DNA of 64,000 nucleotides from Ehretia macrophylla. Taxonomy: Eukaryota; Streptophyta; Magnoliopsida; Boraginales; Ehretiaceae. Location: positions 30,839,498 through 30,903,497 of the forward strand of contig CM075767.1 of NCBI GenBank assembly GCA_037974665.1, read 5' to 3'. The translations under genes were made by a program, and so were the position numbers. The notes below the pieces were generated by a model, which saw only the letters and a program-made list of their open reading frames with translations, was not told the origin of the DNA and did no database searches. This document shows positions 47,441 to 59,557 of this stretch, one piece after another (the first letter of the stretch is position 1; the number at the start of each line of letters is the position of its first letter).

Positions 47441-47560
47441 GGGTGCGATCATACCAGCACTAATGTACCGGATCCCATCAGAACTCTGAAGTTAAGCGTG
47501 CTTGGACGAGTGTAGTGCTAGGAGGGGTGACCCCCTGGGAAGTCCTCGTGTTGCATCCCC
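47441..47560 (+). rRNA. 5S rRNA gene, copy 69
   Basis: Full length. C26T, C47T, G66A, A71T (IE), A77G, T84G (box C), C116T. Confidence 0.95.
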
Positions 47561-48116
47561 TTTTCAATTTTTTTTCCTCCGTTTAGGGTTGCCAAGATAC
47601 TTTATCCACCACATTTCTATTATCGAATCCCACGGCACCTTGGGCAAGACAACTTCGCTTCACGTGGAGGCTGGGACCGCAAACCAAGTGCGTAGGGCTT
47701 TTGACAAGGTCTCCGTCGCTGCGGTGCCCATAACTTTTGATCCGTAAGGAGTTACGCGGCGCACAGCATGCCGCTGGAAAGCTCACCGAGAGCTCTATGA
47801 CTATGGCAGCAAGATTGCTCGTTGTGCCCTTTTTGAAGCCCAAAATCGAACGTTTTGATCAGTTTCGGGCCACTTTTCCTATTAAGCTCTGTTTTTCCAT
47901 CCCGGATCGTACGTCGTGAGCTGTTAAAACGATGACAACCTTACTCACTGGACATTAGAGGGCCCTACAATGCGTCGATATCACATCTTGCGAGGATGCT
48001 GCGTTGTTGAAGCAGATGGGTTGTTGTTAAGCCTATTGGGCCTTCTGAATGGGCCATCTCTCTAGGCTGGGACTGTGAACCGTTCACACAAAAAGGAATT
48101 CTACCCCCAACATGAC

Positions 48117-48236
48117 GGGTGCGATCATACCAGCACTAATGCACCGGATCCCATCCAAACTCCGAAGTTAAGCGTGCTTGGGCGAGAGTAGTACTAGGAT
48201 GGGTGACCCCCTGGGAAGTCCTCGTGTTGCATTCCC
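48117..48236 (+). rRNA. 5S rRNA gene, copy 70
   Basis: Full length. A40C, G41A, C116T, C117T; promoter boxes intact. A40C and G41A, and several rare spacer variants, are shared with copy 72, 1,354 bp downstream. Confidence 0.97.
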
Positions 48237-48793
48237 CTTTTTAATTTTTTTTCCTCCGGTTAGTGTTGCCAAGATACTTTATCCACCACATTTCTATTAT
48301 CGAATCCAACGGCACCTTGGGTAAGACAACTTCGTTTTACGTGGAGGCTGGGCCCGCAAACCGAGGGCGTAGGGCTAGTGACCAGGTCTCCGTCACTCCG
48401 GTGCCCATAACTTTTGATCCGTAAGGAGTTACGCGGCGCACAACGTAACGTTGGAAAGCTCTCCGAGAGGTCTACGATGGGGGGAGCAAGTCTTCCCGCT
48501 GTGCCATTTTTGGAGCCCAAAATTGAACGTTTTCATCAGTTTTGGGCCATTTTTCTTATTAAGCTCTATTTTTCCGTCCTGGATCATACGTCGTGAGCTG
48601 TTAAAAGGACGACAACCCTACTCGCGGGACATTAGAGGGCCCTACAATGAGTAAATATCACATCTTGCGAGGATGCTGGGTTGTTGAAGTGGATGGGTTG
48701 TTGTTAAGCCCATTGGGCCTTCTGAATGGGCCATCTCTCTAGGCTGGGACTGTGAACCGTTAACACAAAAAGGAATTCTACCCACAACATGAC

Positions 48794-48913
48794 GGGTGCG
48801 ATCATACCAGCACTAATGCACCGTATCCCATCAAAACTCCGAAGTTAAGCGTTCTTGGGCGAGAGTAATACTAGGATGGGTGACCCCCTGGGAAGTCCTC
48901 GTGTTGCACCCCC
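48794..48913 (+). rRNA. 5S rRNA gene, copy 71
   Basis: Full length. G31T, G41A, G60T (box A), G75A. Confidence 0.96.
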
Positions 48914-49470
48914 CATTTCAATTTTTTTTCCTCCAATTAAGGTTGCTAAGATACTTTATCCACTACATTTCAATTATCGAATCCCACGGCACCTTGGGCA
49001 AGAAAACTTTGCTTCATGTGGAGGCTGGACCCACAAACCGAGGGCGTAGGGCTTGTGACCAGGTCTCCGTCGCTTTGGTGCCCATAACTTTTGATCCGTA
49101 AGGAGTTACGCGGCGCACAGCATACCGTTGGAAAGCTCTCTGAGAGCTCTACGACAGGGTCAGCAAGCTTGCTTGCTGTGCCCTTTTTGGAGCCCAAAAT
49201 TGAACGTTTTCATCAGATTTGGGCCACTTTTCTTATTAAGCTCAATATTTTTATCCCGGGTCGTACGTCGTGAGTTGTTAAAAGGACGACAACCTTACTT
49301 GCTAGACATTAGAGGGCCCTAAAATGCGTCGATATCACATCTTACGAGGATCCTGCGTTGTTGAAGCAGATGGGTTGTTGTTAAGACCATTGGGCCTTTT
49401 GAATCGGCCATCTCTCTAGGCTGGGATTGTGAACTGTTGGTACAAAAAGGAATTCTACCCCCAACATGAC

Positions 49471-49590
49471 GGGTGCGATCATACCAGCACTAATGCACCG
49501 GATCCCATCCAAACTCCGAAGTTAAGCGTGCTTGGGCGAGAGTAGTACTAGGATGGGTGACCCCCTGGGAAGTCCTCGTGTTGCACTCCC
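49471..49590 (+). rRNA. 5S rRNA gene, copy 72
   Basis: Full length. A40C, G41A, C117T; promoter boxes intact. Partner of copy 70. The preceding region has a rare change, GTTGGTAC for GTTAACAC. Confidence 0.97.
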
Positions 49591-50148
49591 CTTTTCAATT
49601 TTTTTTCCTCCGGTTAGTGTTGCCAAGATAATTTATCCACCACATTTCTATTATCGAATCCAACGGCACCTTGGGCAAGACAACTTCGCTTCATGTGGAG
49701 GCTGGGCCCGCAAACCGAGGGCGTAGGGCTTGTGACCAGGTCTCCGTCACTCCGGTGCCCATAACTTTTGATCCGTAAAGAGTTACGCGGCGCACAACGT
49801 AACGTTGGAAAGCTCTCCGAGAGCTCTACGACGGGAGGAGCAAGTCTTCCTGCTGTGCCATTTTTGGCGCCCAAAATTGAACGTTTTCATTAGTTTCGGG
49901 CAATTTTTTCTTATTAAGCTCTGTTTTTCCGTCCCGGATCGTACGTCGTGAGCTGTTAAAAGGACGACAACCTTACTCGCTGGACATTAGAGGGCCCTAC
50001 AATGCGTCGATATCACGTCTTGCGAGGATGCTGCGTTGTTGAAGCGGATGGGTTGTTGTTAAGCCCATTGGACCTTTTGAATGGGCCATCTCTCTAGGCT
50101 GGGACTGTGAACCGTTAACACAAAAAGGAATTCTACCCCCAACATGAC

Positions 50149-50268
50149 GGATGCGATCATACCAGCACTAAAGCACCGGATCCCATCAGAACTCCAAAGT
50201 TAAACGTGCTTGGGCGAGAGTAGTACTAGGATGGGTGACCACCTGGGAAGTCCCCGTGTTGCACCCCC
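50149..50268 (+). rRNA. 5S rRNA gene, copy 73
   Basis: Full length. G3A, T24A, G48A, G56A (box A), C93A, T106C. G3A, T24A, G48A, G56A and C93A recur in copy 77, 2,700 bp downstream. Confidence 0.96.
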
Positions 50269-50824
50269 TTTTCAATTTTTTTTCCTCCGGTTAGGGTTGC
50301 CAAGATACTTTATCAACCACATTTCTATTATCGAATCCCACGGCATCTTGGGCAAGACAACTTCGCTTCACGTGGAGGCTGGGCTCGCAAACCGAGGGCG
50401 TAGGGCTTGTCACCAGGTCTCCGTCGCTCCGGTGCCCATAGCTTTTGATCCGTAAGGAGTTACGCGGCGCAGAGCATACCGTTGGAAAGCTGTCCGAGAG
50501 CTCTACAACGAGGGCAGCGAGCTTGTTCGCTGTGCCCTTTTTGTAGCCGAAAATTGAATATTTTCATCAGTTTCGGGCCACTTTTCTTATTAAGCTCTAT
50601 TTTTCCATCCCGGATCGTACGTCGTGAGCTGTTAAATGGACGAAAACCTTACTCGCTGGATATTAGAGGGCCCTACAATGCGTCGATATCACGTCTTGCG
50701 AGGATGCTGCGTTGTTGAAGCGGATGGGTTGTTGTTAAGTCCATTGGGCCTTCTAAATGGGCCATCTCTCTAGGCTGGGACTGTGAACCATTAACACAAA
50801 AAGGAATTCTACCCTCAACATGAC

Positions 50825-50944
50825 GGGTGCGATCATACCAGCACTAATGCACCGGATCCCATCAGAACTCCGAAGTTAAGCGTGCTTGGGAGAGAGTAGT
50901 ACTAGGATGGGTGACCCCTTGGGAAGTCCTCGTGTTGCACCCCC
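50825..50944 (+). rRNA. 5S rRNA gene, copy 74
   Basis: Full length with only C67A (IE) and C95T. Confidence 0.97.
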
Positions 50945-51501
50945 TTTTCAATTTTTTTTCCTCCGGTTAGGGTTGCCAAGATACTTTATCCACCACATTT
51001 CTATTATCGAATCCCACAGCACCTTGGGAAAGACAACTTCGCTTCACGTGGAGGTTGGGCTCGCAAACCGGGGGGAATAGGGCTTGTAACCAGGTCTCCA
51101 TCGCTCCGGTGCTCATAAGTTTTGATCCGTAAGGAGTTACGCGGCGCACAGCATACCGTTGGAAAGCTCTCCGAGAGCTCTACGATGGGTGTAGCAAGCT
51201 TGCTCGTTGTGCCCTTTTTGGAGCCCAAAATTGAACGTTTTCATCAGTTTCAGACCACTTTTCTTATTAAGCTCTATTTTTTCATCCCGGATTGTACGTC
51301 GTGACTTGTTAAAAGGATGACAACATTACTCGCTGGACATTAGAGGGCCCTACAATGCGTCGATATCACGTCTTGCGAGGATGCTACGTTGTTGAAGTGG
51401 ATGGGTTGTTGTTAAGCCCATTGGCTCTTCTGAATGGGCCATCTCTCTAGGCTGGGACTGTGAACCGTTAACAGAAAAAGGAATTCTACCCCCAACATGA
51501 C

Positions 51502-51621
51502 GGGTGCGATCATACCAGGACTAATGCACCGGATCCCATCAGAACTCCGAAGTTAAGCGTGCTTGGGCGAGAGTAGTACTAGGATGGGTGACCCCTTGGG
51601 AAGTCCTCGTGTTGCACCCCC
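51502..51621 (+). rRNA. 5S rRNA gene, copy 75
   Basis: Full length with only C18G and C95T. Box A and IE are intact; a candidate active copy. Confidence 0.98.
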
Positions 51622-52177
51622 CTTTTGAATTTTTTTTCCTCCGGTTAGGGTTGCCAAGATACTTTGTCCACCACATTTCTATTATCGAATCGCACGGCAT
51701 CTTGGGCAAGACAACTTCGCTTCACGTGGAGGCTGGGCCCGCAAACCGAGGGCGTTGGGCTTGTGACCAGGTCTCCGTTGCTCCGGTGCCCTTAACTTTT
51801 GATCCATAAGGAGTTACACGGCGCAAAGCATACCGTTGGAAAGCTCTCCGAGAGCTCTACGACGAGGGCTGCGAGCTTGCTCGCTGTGCCCTTTGTGGAG
51901 CCAAAAATCGAACATTTTCATCAGTTTCGGGCCACTTTTCTTATTAAGCTCTGTTTTTCCGTCCCGGATCGTACGTCGTGAGCTGTTAAACGGATGACAA
52001 CCTTACTTGCAGGACATTAGCGGGCCCTACAATGCGTCGATATCACGTATTGCGAGGATGCTACGTTGTTGACGCGGATGGGTTATTGTTATGCCCATTG
52101 GGCCTTCTGAATGGGCCTTCCCTCTATGCTGGGACTGTGAACCGTTAACACAAAAAGGAATTCTACCCCAACATGAC

Positions 52178-52297
52178 GGGTGCGATCATACCAGTACTAA
52201 TGCACCGGATCCCATCAGAACTCCGAAGTTAAGCGTGCTTGGGCGAAAGTAGTACTAGGATAGGAAACCCCCTGGGCAATCCTCGTGTTGTACCCCC
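52178..52297 (+). rRNA. 5S rRNA gene, copy 76
   Basis: Full length. C18T, G70A (IE), G85A, T88A and G89A (box C), A100C, G102A, C114T. Box C is badly altered. Confidence 0.94.
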
Positions 52298-52848
52298 CTT
52301 TTCAATTTTTTTCCTCTGGTTAGGGTTGCCAAGCTACTTTATCCACCACATTTCTATTATCGAATCCCACGGCACCTTGGGCAAGACAACTTCGTTTCAT
52401 GTGGATGCTGGGCCCACAAACCGAGGGTGTAGGGCTTGTGACCAGGTCTCTGTCGCTCCGGCGCCCATAACTTTTGATCCGTAAGAAGTTACGCGGCGCA
52501 TAGCATACCGTTGGAAAGCTCTCTGAGAGCTCTACGACAAGCAAGCTCGCTTGCTGTGCCCTTTTTGGAGCCCAAAATCGAACGTTTTCATCAGTTTCGG
52601 GCAACTTTTCTTATTAAGCTCTGTTTTTTCATCCCAGATCGTACGTTGTGAGCTGTTAAAAGGACGACAACCTTACTCGCTGGACATTAGAGGGCCCTAC
52701 AATGCGTCGATATCACGTCTTGCGATGATGCTGCGTTGTTGAAGCGGATGGATTGTTGTTAAGCCCATTGGGCCTTCTGAATTGGCCATCTCTCTAGGCT
52801 GGGACTGTGAACCGTTAACACAAAAAGGAATTCTACCCCCAACATGAC

Positions 52849-52968
52849 GGATGTGGTCATACCAGCACTAAAGCACCGGATTCCATCAGAACTCCAAAGT
52901 TAAACGTGCTTGGGCGAGAGTAGTACTAGGATGGGTGACCACTTAGGAAGTCCTCGTGTTGCAACCCC
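52849..52968 (+). rRNA. 5S rRNA gene, copy 77
   Basis: Full length. G3A, C6T, A8G, T24A, C34T, G48A, G56A (box A), C93A, C95T and G97A (box C), C116A. Partner of copy 73 but more decayed. Confidence 0.95.
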
Positions 52969-53524
52969 TTTTCAATTTTTTTTCCTCCGGTTAGGGTTGC
53001 CAAGATACTTTATCAACCTAATTTCTATTATCGAATCCCACGGCATCTTGGGCAAGACAACTTCGCTTCACGTGGAGGCTGGGCTCGCAAACCGAGGGCG
53101 TAGGGCTTGTGACCAGGTCTCCGTCGTTCCGGTGCCCCTAACTTTTGATCCGTAAGGAGTTACGCGGCGCAGAGGATACCGCTGGAAAGCTGTCCGAGAG
53201 CTCTACGACGGGGGCAGTGAGCTTGTTCGCTGTGCCCTTTTTGTAGCCGAAAAACGAATATTTTCATCAGTTTCGGGCCGCTTTTCTTATTAAGCTCTGT
53301 TTTTCCATCACGGATCATACGTCGTGAGCTGTTAAATGGACGACAACCTTACTCGCTGGACATTGGAGGGCCCTACAATGCGTCGATATCACATCTTGCG
53401 AGGATGCTGCGTTGTTGAAGCGGATGGGTTGTTGTTAAGTCCATTGGGCCTTCTGAATGGGCCATCTCTCTAGGCTAGGACTGTGAACCGTTAACACAAA
53501 AAGGAATTCTACCCCCAACATGAT

Positions 53525-53644
53525 GGGTACGATCATACCAGCACTAATGCACCGGATCCCATCAGAACTCCGAAGTTAAGCGTGCTTGGGCGAGACTAGT
53601 ACTAGGATGGGTAACCCCGTGAGAAGTCCTCGTGTTGCACCCCC
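53525..53644 (+). rRNA. 5S rRNA gene, copy 78
   Basis: Full length. G5A, G72C (IE), G89A and C95G (box C), G98A. Confidence 0.96.
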
Positions 53645-54200
53645 TTTTCAATTTTTTTTCCTCCAGTTAGGGTTGCCAAGATACTTTATCCACCACATTT
53701 CAATTATCGAATCCCACGGCACCTTGGGCAAGACAACTTCGCTTCACATGAAGGCTGGGCCCGCAAACCGAGGGCGTAGGGCTTGTGACTAGGTCTCCGT
53801 CGCTCTGGTGCCCATAGCTTTTGATCCGTAAGGAGTAACGCGGCGCAAAGCATACCATTGGAAAGCTCTCCGAGAGCTCTACGACGGGGGCAGCAAGCTT
53901 ACTTGCTTTGCCCTTTTTGGAGCCCAAAATTGAACATTTTCATCAGTGTCGGGCCACTTTTCTTATTAAGCTCTGTTTTTACGTCTCGGATCGTACGTAG
54001 TGAGCTGTTAAAAGGACGATAACCTTACTCGCTGGACATTAGAGCGCCCTACAATGCGTCGATATCCCGTCTTGCAAGGATGATGCGTGGTTGAAGCGGA
54101 TGGGTTGTTGTTAAGCCCATTGGGCCTTCTGAATGGGCCATCTCTCTAGGCTAGGACTGTGAACCATTAACACAAAAAGGAATTCTACCCCCAACATGAC

Positions 54201-54320
54201 GGTTGCGATCATACCAGCAGTAATGCACCGGATCCCATCAGAACTCCGCAGTTAAGCGTGCTTGGGCGAGAGAAGTACTAGGATGGGTGACCCCCTGGGA
54301 AGTCCTAGTGTTGCAGCCCC
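54201..54320 (+). rRNA. 5S rRNA gene, copy 79
   Basis: Full length. G3T, C20G, A49C, T73A, C107A, C116G. C107A is shared by copies 79, 80, 83 and 84, a local subfamily. Confidence 0.96.
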
Positions 54321-54878
54321 CTTTTCAATTTTTTTCCCTCCGGTTAGGGTTGCCAAGATACTTTATCCACCACATTTCAATTATCGAATCCCACGGCACC
54401 TTGCGCAAGACAACTTCGCATCACGTGGAGGCTGGGCCAGCAAACCGAGGGCGTAGGGCTTGTGACCAGGTCTCCGTCGCTCCGGTGCCCATACCTTTTG
54501 ATTCGAAAGGAGTAACGCGGTGAACAGCATACCGTTGGAAAGCTCTCCGAGAGCTCTACGACGGGGGCAGCAAGCTTACTTGCTGTGCCCTTTTTGGAGC
54601 CCAAAATTGAACATTTTCATCAGTTTTGGGCCACTTTTTCTTATTAAGCTCTGTTTTTACGTCCCGGATCGTACGTAGTGAGCTGTTAAAAGGACGATAA
54701 CCTTACTCGCTGGACATTAGAGGGCCCTACAATGCGTCGATATCACGTCTTGCGAGGATGCAGCGTTGTTGAAGAGGATGGGTTGTTGTTAAGCCCATTG
54801 GGCCTTCTGAATGGGCCATCTCTCTAGGCTAGGACTGTGAACCGTTAACACAAAAAGGAATTCTACCCCCAACATGAC

Positions 54879-54998
54879 GGGTGCGATCATACCAGCACTA
54901 ATGCATCGGATCCCATCAGAACTCCGAAGTTAAGCGTGCTTGGGCGAGAGTAGTACAAGGATGGGTGACCCCCTGGGAAGTCCTAGTGTTGCACCCCC
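54879..54998 (+). rRNA. 5S rRNA gene, copy 80
   Basis: Full length. C28T, T79A, C107A; promoter boxes intact. Confidence 0.97.
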
Positions 54999-55555
54999 CT
55001 TTTCAATTTTTTTTCCTCCGGTTAGGGTTGCCAAGATACTTTATCCACCACATTTCTATTATCGAATGCCACAGCACGTTGCGCAAGACAACTTTGCATC
55101 ACATGGAGGCTGGGCCCGCAAACCGAGGGCGTAGGGCTTGTGACCAGGTGTCCGTCGCTCCGGTGCCCATAACTTTTGATCCGTAAGGAGTTACGTGGCG
55201 CACAGCATACCGTTGGAAAGCTCTCAGAGAGCTCTACAATGGGGGTAGCCAGCTTGCTCGCTGTGCCCTTTTTGGAGCAAAAAATCGAACGTTTTCATCA
55301 GTTTCGGGCCACTTTTCTTATTAAGCTCTGTTTTTCCGTCCCGGATCGTACGTCGTGAGCTGTTAAAAGGACGATAACCTTACTTGCTGGACATAAGAGG
55401 GCCCTACAATGCATCGATATCACGTCTTGCGAGGATGCTACGTTGTTGAAGCGGATGGGTTGTTGTTAAGCCCATTGGCCCTTCTCAATGGGCCATCTCT
55501 CTAGGCTGGGACTGTGAACCGTTAACACAAAAAGGAATTCTACCCCCAACATGAC

Positions 55556-55675
55556 GGGTGCGATCATTCCTGCACTAATGCACCGGATCCCATCAGAACT
55601 CCGAAGTTAAGCGTGCTTGGGCGAGAGTAGTACTAGGATGGGTGACCCCTTGGGAAGTCCTCGTGTTGCACCCAC
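55556..55675 (+). rRNA. 5S rRNA gene, copy 81
   Basis: Full length. A13T, A16T, C95T, C119A. Confidence 0.97.
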
Positions 55676-56232
55676 CTTTTCAATTTTTTTTCCTCCGGTT
55701 AGGGTTGCCAAGATACTTTGCCCATCACATTTCTATTATCGAATCCCAAGGCATGTTGGGCAAGACAACTTCGCTTCACGTGGAGGCTGGGCCCGCAAAC
55801 CAAGGGCGTTGGGCTTGTGATCAGGTCTCCGTCTCTCTGGTGCCCATAACTTTTGATCCATCAGGAGTTACGCGGCGCAAAGCATACCGTTGGAAAGCTC
55901 TCCGAGAGATCTACGACGGGGGCTGCGAGCTTGCTCGCTGTGCCCTTTGTGGAGCCCAAAATTGAACGTTTTCATCAGTTTTGGGCCACTTTTCTTATTA
56001 AGCTCTATTTTTTCATCCCGTATCGTACGTCGTGAGCTGTTAAAAGGACGACAACCTTAATCGCTAGACATTAGAGGGCCCTACAATGCGTCGATATCAT
56101 GTATTGCGAGGATGTTGCGTTGTTGAAGCGGATGGGTTGTTGTTGTGCCCATTGGGCCTTCTAAATGGGCCATCACTCTAGGCTGGGACTGTGAACCGTT
56201 AACACAAAAAGGAATTCTACCCCCACCATGAC

Positions 56233-56352
56233 GGGTGCGATCATACCAGCACTAATGCACCGGATCGCATCAGAACTCCGAAGTTAAGCGTGCTTGGGCT
56301 AGAGTAGTACTAGGATGGGTGACCCAAAGGGAAGTCCTCGTGTTGCACCCCC
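56233..56352 (+). rRNA. 5S rRNA gene, copy 82
   Basis: Full length. C35G, G68T (IE), and a three-base change C94A, C95A, T96A at the end of box C. Confidence 0.96.
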
Positions 56353-56909
56353 CTTTTCAATTTTTTTTCCTCCAGTTAGGGTTGCCAAGATACTTTATCC
56401 AACCCATTTCTATTATCGAATCCCACGGCACCTTGCGCAAGACAACTTCGCATCACGTGGAGGCTGGGCCCGCAAACCGAGGGCGTAAGGCTTGGGACCA
56501 GGTCTCCGTCGCTCTGGTGCCCATAAATTTTGATCCGTAAGGAGTAACGCGGTGCACAGCATACCGTTGGAAAGCTCTCTAAGAGCACTACCACGGGGGC
56601 AGCAAGCTTACTTGCTGTGCCCTGTTTGGAGCCCAAAATTGAACATTTTCATCAGTTTCGGGCCAGTTTTCTTATTAAGCTCTGTTTTTCCATCGCGAAT
56701 CGTACGTAGTGAGCTGTTAAAAGGACGATAACCTTACTCGATGGACATTAGAGGGCCCTACAATGTGTCGATATCACGTCTTCCGAGGATGCTGCGTTGT
56801 TGAAGCGGATGGGTTGTTGTTAAGCCCATTGGGCCTTCTGAATGGGCCATCTCTCTAGGCTCGGACTGTGAACCGTTAACACAATAAGGAATTCTACCCC
56901 CACCATGAC

Positions 56910-57029
56910 GGGTGCGATCATACCAGCACTAATGCACCGGATGCCATCAGAACTCTGAAGTTAAGCGTGCATGGTCGAGAGTAGTACTAGGATGGGTGAC
57001 CCCCTGGGAAGTCCTAGTGCCGCACCCCC
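56910..57029 (+). rRNA. 5S rRNA gene, copy 83
   Basis: Full length. C34G, C47T, T62A (box A), G66T, C107A, T111C, T112C. Confidence 0.95.
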
Positions 57030-57586
57030 CTTTTCAATTTTTTTTCCTCCAGTTAGGGTTGCCAAGATACTTTATCCACCACATTTCTATTATCGAATCC
57101 CACGGCACCTTGCGCAAGACAACATCGCATCACGTGGAGGCTGGGCCCGCAAACCGAGGACGTAGGGCTTGTGACCAGGTCTTCGTCGCTCCGGTGCCCA
57201 TAACTTTTGATCCGTAAGGAGCAACGCGGCGCACAGCATACAGTTGGAAAGCTCTCCGAGAGCTCTACGACGGGGGCAGCAAGCTTACTTGCTGTGCCCT
57301 TTTTGGAGCCCAAAATTGAATATTTTCATCAGTTTCAGGCCACTTTTCTTATTAAGCTCTGTTTTTTCGTCGCGAATCGTACGTTGTGAACTGTTAAAAG
57401 GACGATAACCTTACTCGATGGACATTAGAGGGCTCTACAATGCGTCGATATGACGTATTGCGAGGATGGTGCGTTGTTGAAGCGGATGGGTTGTTGTTAA
57501 GTCCATTGGGCCTTCTGAATGGGCCATCTCTCTAGGCGAGGACTGTGAACCGTTACCACAAAAAGGAATTCTACCCCCAACATGAC

Positions 57587-57706
57587 GGGTGTGATCATAC
57601 CAGCACTAATGCACCGGATCCCATCAGAACTCCAAAGTTAAGCGTGCTTGGGCGAGAGTAGTACAAGGATGGGTGACCCCCTGGGAAGTCCTAGTGTCGC
57701 ACCCCC
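57587..57706 (+). rRNA. 5S rRNA gene, copy 84
   Basis: Full length. C6T, G48A, T79A, C107A, T112C; promoter boxes intact. The spacer of this unit was the target of the Athila/Tat-like insertion. Confidence 0.96.
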
Positions 57707-58142
57707 CTTTTCAATTTTTTTTCCTCTAGTTAGGGTTGCCAAGATACTTTATCCACCACATTTCTATTATCGAATCCCATAGCACCTTGCGCAAGACAAC
57801 TTCCCATCACGTGGAGGCTGGGCCCGCAAACCGAGGGCGTAGGGCTTGTGACCAGGTCTCCGTCGCTCCGGTGCCCATAACTTTTGATCCGTAAGGAGTT
57901 ACGCGGCGCACAGCATACCGTTGGAAATCTCTCCGAGAGCTCTACGACGGGGGCAGCAAGCTTACTCGTTGCGCCCTTTTTGGAGCCAAAAATCGAACAT
58001 TTTCATCAGATTCGGGCCACGTTTCTTATTAAGCTCTGTTTTTCCGTCCCGGATCGTAAGTCGTGAGCTATTAAAAGGACGACAACCTTACTTGCTGGAC
58101 ATTAGAGGGCCCTACAATGCGTCGATATCACGTCTTGCGAGG

Positions 58143-58147
58143 ATGCT
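58143..58147. repeat. Target site duplication, left copy (ATGCT)
   Basis: ATGCT from the normal spacer string GAGGATGCTGCG sits immediately before the element's TG. The same five bases follow the 3' LTR at 62062-62066, the duplication size typical of Ty3/gypsy integration. Confidence 0.92.
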
Positions 58148-58333
58148 TGGTATATTCATATTTTCAGGCCTATGTCTTTGTTTTTTTAGAATTAATTATG
58201 TACATTAATTATAATATTTGATCACTTTAATTGTATTTTTGTGCATATAGGATCGTGATAATAAAAGAGCATATTTGAGCAAGTTTGGAAAGAAATTGAA
58301 TAAAGAAGAAGATAGTAAAAATTTGATCGTGAA
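58148..58333 (+). mobile_element. 5' LTR fragment
   Basis: Aligns without gaps to 60575-60760, with one mismatch (third base G here, A in the 3' copy). It stops at GATCGTGAA, where the sequence switches to integrase-coding DNA; the 3' LTR continues with TGATGAAGC instead. Confidence 0.92.
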
Positions 58334-58334
58334 C

Positions 58335-58727
58335 TTTGACATGCAGCAGGCAGGTGAGAGTAGAAAAATGGCCTTGAGTGAGTTAGAGGAACTTCGTTAT
58401 GAAGCATATGAGAATGCCAAACTTTATAAGGAGAGGATGAAGAGAATTCACGATAAATCTATTTTGCGCAAAACCTTCGCCCCTTCAGATAAGGTTTGGT
58501 TGTTTAACTCTAAATTGAAGTTCTTTCCAGGAAAATTGAGGACTAGATGGGATGGACCCTACGAGGTGCTCGAGGTATACCCTTCAGGGGCTATTAAAAT
58601 TAAACACCTCAAAGATGGGCGAGTCCTCACAGTTAATGGCCAACGTTTGAAACATGCCCTTGATTCGAGTTCGGTCCCTCACGAAGTTGAATCTGTAGAG
58701 CTACGGGACACTTCTGACCTTACATGA
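58335..58727 (+). pseudogene. Integrase C-terminal fragment of retroelement
   Basis: About 130 codons in frame to a TGA stop. Early part: a helical, charged stretch (ELEELRYEAYENAKLYKERM) typical of the end of the integrase core region in Athila/Tat polyproteins. Later part: KVWLFNSKLKFFPGKL followed by RTRWDGPY, a GPY/F-type module, and ending near VNGQRLKH. The HHCC zinc region and the DDE catalytic core are missing, so it has no integrase activity. The open frame runs upstream into the LTR fragment (from about 58275), adding some 20 residues by chance at the deletion junction. Expression is not expected. Confidence 0.85.
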
Positions 58728-59523
58728 ACAATGACATTCGGCTGGCTGTCGGCGTTAAATGCAGCGCTTCTAGGAGGCACCCTAGGAATAATTACTTTAT
58801 TTTCCTTTCTTTAATTATGTTTCTCAACTTTTCGGTTGGACCTCCACTGGGTTATAGTGGGCTTTACCATTTTCTCGAAAATGAATTATCTTGTGTAATG
58901 GAAGTCTTGGGGTTAATTAGGATGGATACTATGAAAGTAAAATCACTGGCCGAAAGCGTAATGCCTGGCCTTCCCTCTTAAGTATGGGAAGATGTCTGGG
59001 GTTTGAGTACGTTGGTGGTTTGAAATTAATGGCCTCTCCTCCGCATTTTTAATGTACTTAGTTAACTCCATTTCTGAAGTTTCACAAGATTTGTCTTACT
59101 GGCTGACATTAAATGAATCCAGGTATTTGCATTCTATCTCTCTTTATTGTTTCATTGTGCTTATTTATTTTTAGTGAGTCGGCTTTAGTGCCTCCCAGAG
59201 TTCGGAGCCTTTGCATGGGGATGTAAATATGGTCGGCCAACAAAAAAATATAAAAAGGATGAAAAAGTAAAAAATATTTTTATTATTTTATTGTATTTTC
59301 ATTTTATCTTGCCTTATCCTCTATTGTTTTTTCTCTTGAGCTTAATTACAAGTTGTAGATGTGAAGGGTTACATTTCTTTTCATTATCGATCACTTCAGG
59401 TATGTCCATCTACTCCCTCTATTTCTCTTAATTTTTTTCTTTTAATACACTTTCACTATTGGGTTCTCATTATGTGTTTTTCTTCCCCCTTCGCATACCC
59501 CTAACATATTTGAATTTTATTTG

Positions 59524-59557
59524 CTTGAGGACAAGCAAACTTTAGGTTTGGGGGTGT
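59524..59557 (+). repeat. First copy of polypurine-tract-like motif
   Basis: CTTGAGGACAAGCAA, a short variable part, then AGGTTTGGGGGTGT. The same 34-nt arrangement recurs at 60541-60574 next to the 3' LTR. This copy is 1,017 bp upstream and is not followed by LTR sequence. Confidence 0.8.

Larger units (their letters stand above)
31323..58147 (+). repeat. 5S rDNA tandem array, segment 2 (copies 45-84)
   Basis: Same orientation, spacer type and period as segment 1. It starts inside truncated copy 45 and ends in the spacer of copy 84 at the ATGCT target site of the retroelement. Contains two nested duplications (copies 50-54 and 73-77, about 2,700 bp) and a two-unit duplication (70/72). Confidence 0.98.

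Noticed and set aside
58275..58334. Apparent start of an integrase fusion protein within the LTR fragment
   Set aside because: The upstream 20 codons are LTR sequence joined by deletion; the open frame across the join is a chance outcome.
58724..58981. Possible env-like frame after the integrase fragment
   Set aside because: 85 codons with no signal peptide, transmembrane pattern or known motif that I can recognise; it overlaps the non-coding motif typical of this position.
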